Assembly: GCA_013044415.1 (NCBI GenBank)
Contig: JABEUO010000249.1
Span: 1 to 15,110 of the forward strand
From: Acidimicrobiaceae bacterium
GTDB taxonomy: Bacteria; Actinomycetota; Acidimicrobiia; Acidimicrobiales; Acidimicrobiaceae
DNA length: 15,110 nt
Direction: 5' to 3'
A program made the translations under genes and the position numbers. Positions within the stretch are counted from its first letter, which is position 1. Each line of letters opens with the position of its first letter. Below are positions 7,067 through 13,271 of the stretch, in pieces. The notes under the pieces were generated by a model. That model searched no databases and was not told the origin of the DNA. It saw nothing but the letters and a program-made list of their open reading frames with translations.

Positions 7067-8179
7067 CTATTCTGCCTCGAAGGTCTCGGAAGTAACTACG
7101 AACTTGTCGAGTGTCTCGTCGTCAATTTGACATCCAACCCCGGGGAGTTCCCAAGCTGCGATGGTCCCAGCTGAAGAGAAGACAACTTCGGGGTTTATGA
7201 TGTCCTTCTCGAAATACCTCGCCGATGGTGCGGTATCACCTGGCATGTTGAAACCATCGAGGGTGGTCAATGCGACGTTGAAGGCCCGGCCGACCCCGGC
7301 TTCGAGTAGTCCTCCACACCAAAGACCCATCTTGTGTTCTTTGCAGAACTTCTCGATCTTGAGAGATTCTGAGATTCCGCCGACTCGGGGCATCTTCAGG
7401 TTGACAATTGAACAGGCTCCGAGTGCGTAGGCCTCCTCGAGGTCCCCAAGGCTACGAATACTCTCGTCAAGGCAGATCGGAGTAGCAATCTCTTTGGCCA
7501 AAATGCTGTGTTGATAGACATCGTCATAATTCAACGGCTGCTCGATCATCGTCAGACCGAAATCGTCGAGGTGTCTTAGCAGATCTAGGTCATCAAGAGA
7601 GTAGGCACTGTTTGCGTCGGCCATTAGCGGGAGATCCGGGAAGACCTCACGAAGTGCCCGAAGGGGAACTAGGTCGTATCCGGGCTTTATCTTGATCTTC
7701 ACCCTCTTGTAACCAGCGTCGACGTAGCCCCCCACCTTTTCGACTAGGGCCTCGATAGTGGGCTGTATGCCGACGGAAATTCCAACGGCGACTTCGGTCT
7801 TTGTCCCACCGATGTACCTAAAGAGCGGGGTACCTTCAGTTTTTGCAAAAAGGTCCCACAGGGCCGCATCAAGCATCGCCTTTGCCATCTGGTTCCCCCG
7901 CACCTGTCGGAAAGCTTCAATTCCGTCCGAGGGAGATCGGAAGTCAAACTTCAGCATCCGAGGGATGAGAAACTCCTTCACGACGTAGTAGACCGATGCG
8001 TTAGTCTCTTCAAGGTAAAAGGGGTCGTTCGCCGCCCCGCACTCACCGATTCCAAAGGCGCCGTCACTGTATATAAGCGCCAGAAAGAACTCTTTGTCAA
8101 CCTCGACGCCGAAGCTCGTCTCAAAGGGCTCACGCATCGTCATCTTGACTCGCTTGAGTTCGACACGATCTATCTTCAT
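7067..8179 (-). CDS. menC: N-acylamino-acid racemase / o-succinylbenzoate synthase (enolase superfamily)
   Basis: A 370-residue enolase-superfamily barrel enzyme. Members of this subgroup dehydrate SHCHC to o-succinylbenzoate in menaquinone synthesis, racemise N-succinyl-amino acids, or do both. Catalytic residues are all present: the KxK motif within VKIKIKPGYD (Lys161 and Lys163), metal ligands Asp188 (MADANSAYS), Glu213 (IEQPL) and Asp238 (CLDESI), and the second base Lys262 (NLKMPRVGG). The N-terminal capping domain has the expected EPFETSFG loop. The ATG start overlaps the stop of the upstream acyltransferase gene as ATGA, with GGGAGG seven bases upstream, so the two are translationally coupled. 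That partnership matches operons known for N-succinylamino-acid racemase and favours the racemase role; no other men gene is in view. The symbol menC is a family label only. Confidence 0.92.
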   Translation of the reverse strand: MKIDRVELKRVKMTMREPFETSFGVEVDKEFFLALIYSDGAFGIGECGAANDPFYLEETNASVYYVVKEFLIPRMLKFDFRSPSDGIEAFRQVRGNQMAKAMLDAALWDLFAKTEGTPLFRYIGGTKTEVAVGISVGIQPTIEALVEKVGGYVDAGYKRVKIKIKPGYDLVPLRALREVFPDLPLMADANSAYSLDDLDLLRHLDDFGLTMIEQPLNYDDVYQHSILAKEIATPICLDESIRSLGDLEEAYALGACSIVNLKMPRVGGISESLKIEKFCKEHKMGLWCGGLLEAGVGRAFNVALTTLDGFNMPGDTAPSARYFEKDIINPEVVFSSAGTIAAWELPGVGCQIDDETLDKFVVTSETFEAE

Positions 8180-8982
8180 CTACCAGCCTCCCAATTTGAT
8201 GGCCTGCAGAACAGGTAACCGCAAAATGGTCGATCCGGCGTATGCCATATAGTTACCTCGGTCATTCCGCTAGCAAACAACTCGGTCACTACCTTTCTAA
8301 AAGCGGTGATCCACTTCAACGCTAGTTCGTAATCGAGATGCTCCCCTTGTACCGACCTGTTAGGTATAGCGACGGCATAGGGTCCCACTCGGGGCCAAGG
8401 GAGAGGGGAGACCACCGGAGAGCCGTCGAAATCATCCAAGAGCACCTCCGGGGATCCATCGCAGCTCTGCTCCGTCTTCTCTCGAGCTAAGTCAAGTCGA
8501 ACTATGAAACGATCGGTTGGAAGATTGGGACTCTGGAGGTCTCCCTCAATTTTGCCGTAGGCATTGACCTTGTATGAGACGACCCGCGCATTTAACTTGG
8601 AGAGGTTAAAGTAGCCATTGCGTGCTTGCAATGGGTCGTAGCTCCACATGATCGCAGGATATCCCATCTCTTTAGCGATCTTCTTCTGCAGCGACTTCAT
8701 GGCGAATCCCAATCCAGAATCGCGTTCAACTACCGCCGTCTCGTGTGACCAGAGCACCGTCTCACCCTCGATAACGGCGGGGAAAGAGTAGGAAAAGCCA
8801 ATGGGCGCCCCACCCCGCTTGGCCAAGAGAATTACCCCACCAAAGTAGAGGTGCACAGCCATTTCGGGCCCCGAGATAGACCCACCTTCGCCCCAGACCT
8901 CCTTAGAGAGCATCGCCACTAATTGGAGGTCTGCAAGGTCCGTCACTTGATAGATTTGCACCTCGCCATTGGAATGAGACAA
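8176..8982 (-). CDS. GNAT-superfamily acyltransferase (COG3375-like), probable amino-acid N-succinyltransferase partner
   Basis: Predicted cytosolic acyl-CoA-dependent N-acyltransferase. The GNAT acyl-CoA loop is RDSGLG (R/QxxGxG, coded near 8724-8707), preceded by SHETAVV. The stretch WSYDPLQARNGYFNLSKLNA (near 8646-8587) is characteristic of the group of predicted acetyltransferases found beside N-acylamino-acid racemases. In such operons the enzyme is thought to succinylate D-amino acids so that the racemase can act on the product. The frame is open up to a TTG at 9093, but I prefer the TTG at 8982: AAAGG lies about six bases upstream and family similarity begins only a few residues later (VQIYQVTDLADL). 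The 37 extra residues of the longer form are unlike the family and have no Shine-Dalgarno. The gene overlaps the racemase start by four bases. The hydrolase that usually completes the pathway is not in the window. Confidence 0.85.
   Translation of the reverse strand: MSHSNGEVQIYQVTDLADLQLVAMLSKEVWGEGGSISGPEMAVHLYFGGVILLAKRGGAPIGFSYSFPAVIEGETVLWSHETAVVERDSGLGFAMKSLQKKIAKEMGYPAIMWSYDPLQARNGYFNLSKLNARVVSYKVNAYGKIEGDLQSPNLPTDRFIVRLDLAREKTEQSCDGSPEVLLDDFDGSPVVSPLPWPRVGPYAVAIPNRSVQGEHLDYELALKWITAFRKVVTELFASGMTEVTIWHTPDRPFCGYLFCRPSNWEAGR
8187..8192 (-). promoter_or_regulatory. Shine-Dalgarno for the racemase inside the acyltransferase gene
   Basis: GGGAGG lies seven bases before the racemase ATG, within the last codons of the acyltransferase. 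With the ATGA stop-start overlap it makes reinitiation by terminating ribosomes likely. Confidence 0.7.
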
Positions 8983-9112
8983 ATCAGACCTTTCCAGATT
9001 TATGTCGACCCCTCTCCCACATGACCACAAAGTCGAGCCATCGGCCGTCGGGTCGAGTCTATCCAAATGGTGTTGAGGACTGGGATGTGCCAAGGATCAG
9101 ATATTAACCATC

Positions 9113-9129
9113 CAAAAAGTAACTTTTTG
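9113..9129. promoter_or_regulatory. AT-rich perfect inverted repeat upstream of the acyltransferase-racemase operon
   Basis: CAAAAAG-TAA-CTTTTTG, a seven-base-pair arm with a three-base centre, sits in the only gap between the flagellar operon and the acyltransferase gene. It could be an operator half-site pair for the operon or a weak AT-stem terminator for the flagellar transcript. A TAATAT element (9107-9102) lies just after it on the minus strand, but no matching -35 was found. Confidence 0.35.
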
Positions 9130-9195
9130 TGTCCGGCCCCCTTTTGCGAAGCGAGAACTGAAATGGGTACCGGTCTCAAAATAGAAGTGGCAAAA

Positions 9196-9441
9196 CTAGC
9201 CGAGGTCTCCCTCGCGTTTGTCGCGGCCGGTGGCACTTAGTCGGTCTCGTTGTAGATTTTCAATTCGATAGGCTGCGATTACCGCCGACAATACACCGAC
9301 GGCGACGAACGCGACGACCAAGGTAACCAGCAGCCTCTCCAACAGCGACGTGATACTCAAATAACCATTAGAAAACTCCACGATCGACGGTATGGTGACC
9401 ACCAGGGATAGCAATACCGTCACCTTGAATCTGAGGCTCAA
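9196..9441 (-). CDS. Small two-pass membrane protein coupled to the flhF-like gene
   Basis: I do not recognise this 81-residue protein. It has a short basic N-terminus, two predicted membrane segments (about 6-22 and 35-57) separated by a short polar loop, and a charged C-terminal tail (ENLQRDRLSATGRDKREGD). The TTG start at 9441 overlaps the stop of the upstream gene as TTGA. A near-perfect Shine-Dalgarno, AAGGAGGT, is embedded in the last codons of that gene, so the small protein is clearly meant to be made with it. Position as last gene after flhA and a flhF-like gene suggests a role tied to the flagellar export gate or its placement, but the sequence itself names no function. Small size makes similarity searches weak; coding is supported by the coupling and the membrane pattern. 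Confidence 0.75.
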   Translation of the reverse strand: MSLRFKVTVLLSLVVTIPSIVEFSNGYLSITSLLERLLVTLVVAFVAVGVLSAVIAAYRIENLQRDRLSATGRDKREGDLG

Positions 9442-10943
9442 CCTACCTCCTTCAGATATCGATCGACCATCCGCATCCAGAGGGTATCGGTCGACCTCTC
9501 CCCCTCCAGTGCCAAGACCGGAATTCCATACTTGAACACCTCAAAGAGGTCGTCGGCAGAATTTATCGAACTCAACGATAGCGCGTCTATCCTTGGCAGA
9601 AAAGAGCGACCTAAAGACTGATCACCCTTGGGGTCATCAAGGTGAGCTACGATGACCGACGTCCGCCGGCCGAGCTTTTCAACGACCGGTATTACCTCTT
9701 GCTCGCTGAGCCATATTGCAAAGGACCTAGTAGAGCGGTGGCCCTCTGCGATCGCAGAGGTTACCCGCTGCAGGGCGGTTCCGAACCACTTTGGGATACC
9801 CGAGCCGGCGATGATAAACCTTCTGTCCGCGTCTACGCCATAGATGTCGCATACTTTATCGAAACTCGACATCGCCTGTTCGGACGAACCGACGAAGATC
9901 ACCACGTCACCGGAGTTGATGATCGGCCAATCGTGCAGTTCGGATACGAATTCGGCTAGCTGGTCGCGGATCATGTCCTGTTGGTTTTGTGTCTGTTGAT
10001 TTTGGGACTGAAGTGAGTCACCGTTCTTCGACGACCGGGCGGCACCGATATGGGGGGTTGGAAATTTGATCAGGTTGGAATCGTCAGTGAGGTCAATGAG
10101 TAGGTCTTGGCCATTAGGTTGAGCGGACGACGGCATCCGTGTGGCAACCTTTCGCTCATCCCCTTTCGGATAGCGAAAACGCACTTCAGCCCCGGTCAGC
10201 CCGCCAGGGCCTTGGACTAAGAGCTCTCTCCCCCTAGTTATGTCGGACGTAGTCGCTGAGACCGTTATGACTTCGTCTTCTTCGTCGAGCGAGCGCCAAG
10301 ATGGCTCAGATATCCTCGCCGGGACCCTCCACTTACCCTCGTTATTCACCACCATAGGCGTGTACAACGAAGCGATTTCCGATTTTGGCGAAGCAACCTG
10401 GGCAGCAAAATCCTCAGAACCCGTTGCTAGTAGTCCGTTAGTCACTGATCCCGTCAAGCTATTATCACGGCTATTATCCCGATACGCGGTTCGTGAGCCA
10501 GCTGTTGCATGGGATTTGGGGGCTTTGGCCAAACCCTTCTTTGCCGCAGCGGACAAAACCAGGGTATCTTCAGCCTCGGATCCGACAAAACTGTCGACTC
10601 CTACGGGCGCTTTCATCCCCTTGGCGGACATGTATGCGTTCTGGAGCTCAATCGCAAAGGATGCGTATTGAGTGGCCGGAAGTGGTGCCTGAGACTCCCG
10701 CTCCCCATGCAAAGATAGATCTCCCAAAACGTCGGTCCCCGATGTCGAAGGCAGTTCCATGGTCTGCGACTCCGAGATCCGTTCGATGAGTAACTCGTAG
10801 CGGTACTTAGTGGAGAGTCCAAAAGCCGAGCGACGCTTAGTCCTAGTCGCCGAGACGATCTTGGCATCACCTTTGAACTTCTCCCTAATCTCCTCTAGGA
10901 GAACCTCGATAGAGTCACCGGTAAACTTCTGCAGTCTTGCCAC
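9438..10943 (-). CDS. FlhF-like flagellar protein lacking a recognisable GTPase P-loop
   Basis: The gene follows flhA, where flhF is commonly found. The 501-residue product begins like FlhF (LQKFTGDSIEVLLEEIREKF, then GDAKIVSATR and SAFGLSTKYRYELLI), which corresponds to the family's N-terminal domain. Residues about 60-340 are low-complexity and probably disordered, with a Gln-rich patch at 311-322. A folded C-terminal region follows. FlhF normally has an SRP-type GTPase there, with a P-loop such as GPTGVGKTT. Here the corresponding place after a hydrophobic strand (VVIFVG) reads GSSEQAMSS (352-360), with no Gly-Lys-Thr/Ser, and no TKLD guanine-specificity motif is seen. The end (KYGIPVLALEGERSTD) still resembles the last GTPase-domain strand. 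It may be a degenerate, non-hydrolysing FlhF or a separate family. The GTG start at 10943 has AGGGGTGG six bases upstream and overlaps the flhA end by 29 bp. Confidence 0.75.
   Translation of the reverse strand: MARLQKFTGDSIEVLLEEIREKFKGDAKIVSATRTKRRSAFGLSTKYRYELLIERISESQTMELPSTSGTDVLGDLSLHGERESQAPLPATQYASFAIELQNAYMSAKGMKAPVGVDSFVGSEAEDTLVLSAAAKKGLAKAPKSHATAGSRTAYRDNSRDNSLTGSVTNGLLATGSEDFAAQVASPKSEIASLYTPMVVNNEGKWRVPARISEPSWRSLDEEDEVITVSATTSDITRGRELLVQGPGGLTGAEVRFRYPKGDERKVATRMPSSAQPNGQDLLIDLTDDSNLIKFPTPHIGAARSSKNGDSLQSQNQQTQNQQDMIRDQLAEFVSELHDWPIINSGDVVIFVGSSEQAMSSFDKVCDIYGVDADRRFIIAGSGIPKWFGTALQRVTSAIAEGHRSTRSFAIWLSEQEVIPVVEKLGRRTSVIVAHLDDPKGDQSLGRSFLPRIDALSLSSINSADDLFEVFKYGIPVLALEGERSTDTLWMRMVDRYLKEVG
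9445..9452 (-). promoter_or_regulatory. Strong Shine-Dalgarno deciding the TTG start of the small membrane protein
   Basis: AAGGAGGT lies three bases before the TTG at 9441, inside the codons for the last residues (KEVG) of the FlhF-like protein. It supports a non-ATG start and translational coupling. Confidence 0.75.
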
Positions 10944-12969
10944 CGTCGACCACCCCTATCCTTTCCACTTTTAAGCCAGCCGGGATCTCCAAGGATGAGA
11001 CCACGGATATGTTTTCACCGAGTCCACGTAGCATTCGGGCCAATGCTGTCCTGATACGTGGTGTAGTTATCAGAACCGGTTCGACACCAGACGTAGCGCT
11101 CGCTCGTTCTTTAGCCTCGCTGACCAAACCCTTTATCGAATATGAAGTCGTCGGGTCGAGAAGGAGCACTCCCCGTTGGTCGATGTTCTGAAGCGAGTTG
11201 ACCAGCAGGTGCTCCAACTCGGGCTCCAACACCAAGACGAAGAGCTTCCCGTCGATGGCTCGCTTAGCGGCGACGGCAAATCCGATGGCCTCTCGGGCCC
11301 CTTCGAGTAGGAAGTCTGCGTCCCTAGAGTACTTAGCGCGATCGGTTACCGCTTCGACGATCCTGGGGAGGTCCCTGACTGCGAGGCCCTCTTCCAAAAG
11401 ATCCCTAAGGACCCTTTGTAGTTCACCGAGGGAGAGCTGTGCCTGGGCCATCTCATCGACCAATACCGGCTGATACTGACGCAGGGAATCGACCATCTCT
11501 TTGAGGGACTGTCGGGACAACAGCTCACCGGCGTGTGTCTTGACGACTTCAGAAAGGTGGGTCGTAATCACCGAAGCCCGGTCAACGACGGTCGCACCGC
11601 TCACCTGTGCCTGATTCTTAAACTGGATCGGTACCCACTTGGCGGGAATCCGAAAGACCGGCTCGAAGGTTGCTTCTCCTGGGATAGAGTCCAATCTGTC
11701 GCCGATGGCGAGGATTCTACCGGGGGGTATGAAGCCCCTCGCCGCTTCGACTTCGTAGACCTTGATCACGTACTCTCCCTGGCTGAGCAGTAGATTATCG
11801 CGTGTCCTAACCGCAGGGAGCAGAATCCCTAGCTCCGAAGCCACCTTGCGTCGAAGAGCCTTGACCCGGTCTAACAGGTCCCCGCCGCTCGCTGGGTCCA
11901 CCACATCCAATAGATCAAGCGAGAGCTCGAGTTCCATCGGTTCCACCCGCATGGTTGGAAGTATCGTCTCGGGGGAGTCCAGTTGAACCACCGGCTCTTG
12001 AATTTCGAGAATCTCATCCTTAGGTCGCTTCTCAGCTTCGGCGAGTCTCCGACCCAGAAAGAAGATTACCCCACCGACGAGGATGAATGGAATCTTTGGA
12101 AGGCCAGGGAGTACCGCTAGCCCCATCAGGGCCCCGCCGGCGATACGAATGGCAATATTTTGCCTGCGGAGTTGGCTTAGTAGGTCGGTGCCAAAGTCCG
12201 ACTCATTAGAGGCCCTGGTGACTATCAAGCCGGTTGAGATTGAAAGCAGAAGCGCCGGGATCTGGCTAACCAGTCCGTCTCCGACGCTAAGTAGCGAATA
12301 GGTATCAATCGCCTGGGTTAAAGAGAGATGCCTCTGGACGACCCCGACGAGGAATCCACCTATCAGGTTGATCATCGTAATCAACACCGCCGCAATCGCG
12401 TCGCCTTTTACGAACTTCGAAGCACCGTCCATAGCACCGTAAAAGTCGGCTTCCTTGGAGATCTTTTGGCGTCGTGCCCGGGCTTCGGTCTCGTCGATAT
12501 GGCCTGCGTTCAGGTCGGCATCGATCGCCATCTGCTTTCCAGGCATCGCGTCCAAGGTGAACCTAGCTCCGACCTCCGCCACTCTGCCGGCACCATTGGT
12601 GATGACGACGAACTGGATGACAAAAAGGATTAAAAATACGATTAACCCGACTACTACCGATCCGCCCACCACGAAATTACCGAAGCTCTGGATAACCGAT
12701 CCCGCATAGCCGTGCAGGAGGACGAGGCGGGTCGCACTGACATTGAGTGCCAGGCGGAAAAGAGTAGCGATCAATAGAACCGAAGGGAAGGCGGAGAACT
12801 CGAGTGAGTCCCTGACCCTCAAGACCATTGAGAGTACGACCAGGGCAAATGCGATATTTATGCTGATGAGGATGTCGAGCAGCATTGTCGGCAGCGGTAC
12901 AACCAACATAACCACGATGAAAGCAATGCCGATGGGCACGGCCAAAGCTAGTCTGCTTGTTTTGGGCAT
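10915..12969 (-). CDS. flhA: FlhA, flagellar type III export gate protein
   Basis: Integral membrane core of the flagellar protein export apparatus, where nine copies form the gate ring whose C-terminal domains dock export substrates and chaperones. The 684 residues match FlhA. The N-terminal half has about eight membrane segments starting at residue 7 (ALAVPIGIAFIVVMLVVPLP). The conserved cytoplasmic FHIPEP-type loop spans about 127-190, including GRVAEVGARFTLDAMPGKQM, the acidic IDADLNAG and DFYGAMDGASKFVKGDA. A variable linker runs from about 310 to 345, followed by the full cytoplasmic domain (RVKALRRKVASELGILLP onward to the C-terminus). The ATG at 12969 is the first in-frame start after a TAA five codons upstream; GGAAGG touches the ATG directly, which is unusually close. 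It heads an overlapping operon with the FlhF-like and small membrane genes. flhB, fliR and the other export genes are not adjacent here. Confidence 0.97.
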   Translation of the reverse strand: MPKTSRLALAVPIGIAFIVVMLVVPLPTMLLDILISINIAFALVVLSMVLRVRDSLEFSAFPSVLLIATLFRLALNVSATRLVLLHGYAGSVIQSFGNFVVGGSVVVGLIVFLILFVIQFVVITNGAGRVAEVGARFTLDAMPGKQMAIDADLNAGHIDETEARARRQKISKEADFYGAMDGASKFVKGDAIAAVLITMINLIGGFLVGVVQRHLSLTQAIDTYSLLSVGDGLVSQIPALLLSISTGLIVTRASNESDFGTDLLSQLRRQNIAIRIAGGALMGLAVLPGLPKIPFILVGGVIFFLGRRLAEAEKRPKDEILEIQEPVVQLDSPETILPTMRVEPMELELSLDLLDVVDPASGGDLLDRVKALRRKVASELGILLPAVRTRDNLLLSQGEYVIKVYEVEAARGFIPPGRILAIGDRLDSIPGEATFEPVFRIPAKWVPIQFKNQAQVSGATVVDRASVITTHLSEVVKTHAGELLSRQSLKEMVDSLRQYQPVLVDEMAQAQLSLGELQRVLRDLLEEGLAVRDLPRIVEAVTDRAKYSRDADFLLEGAREAIGFAVAAKRAIDGKLFVLVLEPELEHLLVNSLQNIDQRGVLLLDPTTSYSIKGLVSEAKERASATSGVEPVLITTPRIRTALARMLRGLGENISVVSSLEIPAGLKVERIGVVDGGKTAEVYR

Positions 12970-13259
12970 CCTTCCAACCAGTTACGCTAATGCCCGTCCA
13001 ATGAGCCAACCTTCGCCTTCCCGGCTATGTACTATTCGGCATCAAGATGAGAGACCTTGAACCTGGAATATCTGAAATATCAATTTGCAGATTTAGTCGG
13101 CTTGTACGAATGCTCTGCTCCTGGGTTTCCAAGAACTCAACCCGGATATCGAGGCAACCAGCCTCCAGAGGCGGAGCATTTCACTCCATCCCGGAAAGTT
13201 CGGGTACCGAGGCAGATACTTCACCCCTGAATCCACTAGTCCTGGTCAACGACTGGTGG
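12970..13259. other. Non-coding gap upstream of flhA
   Basis: These 290 bp separate the GGDEF-EAL gene from flhA. They contain a candidate sigma-28 promoter at 13033-13060 and most of a 14-bp tandem duplication next to the GGDEF-EAL stop. A 47-codon minus-strand frame (13093-13236, GTG start) has a weak Shine-Dalgarno and an unconvincing composition. No T-run terminator follows the GGDEF-EAL gene, so read-through into flhA is possible. Confidence 0.5.
13033..13060 (-). promoter_or_regulatory. Candidate sigma-28 (FliA-type) promoter for the flhA operon
   Basis: On the minus strand TCAAG (13060-13056) is followed after 15 bases by GCCGAATA (13040-13033), close to the flagellar sigma-28 pattern (TAAA or TCAAG, about 15 bases, GCCGATAA). 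It lies about 64 bases before the flhA ATG. The match is by eye, and flhA is under other sigma factors in many species. Confidence 0.35.
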
Positions 13260-13271
13260 TCAACGACTGGA
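13244..13271. repeat. Tandem 14-bp duplication across the stop codon of the GGDEF-EAL gene
   Basis: GGTCAACGACTGGT is followed immediately by GGTCAACGACTGGA, 13 of 14 bases identical. The right-hand unit contains the gene's TGA stop (13262-13260). The duplication looks like a small slippage event and leaves the protein end unchanged. Confidence 0.8.

Noticed and set aside
8983..9093. N-terminal extension of the GNAT acyltransferase to a TTG at 9093
   Set aside because: The 37 extra residues do not resemble the family and no Shine-Dalgarno precedes 9093, whereas the TTG at 8982 has AAAGG at good spacing. The longer form cannot be fully excluded.
11198..12709. Several plus-strand frames opposite flhA
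   Set aside because: They are antisense shadows of a gene with unmistakable family motifs throughout and show no independent coding signal.
13093..13236. 47-codon minus-strand frame (GTG start) between the GGDEF-EAL gene and flhA
   Set aside because: Only a weak AGGA before the GTG, Trp/Arg-rich composition typical of non-coding DNA, and it would overlap the region expected to carry the flhA promoter.
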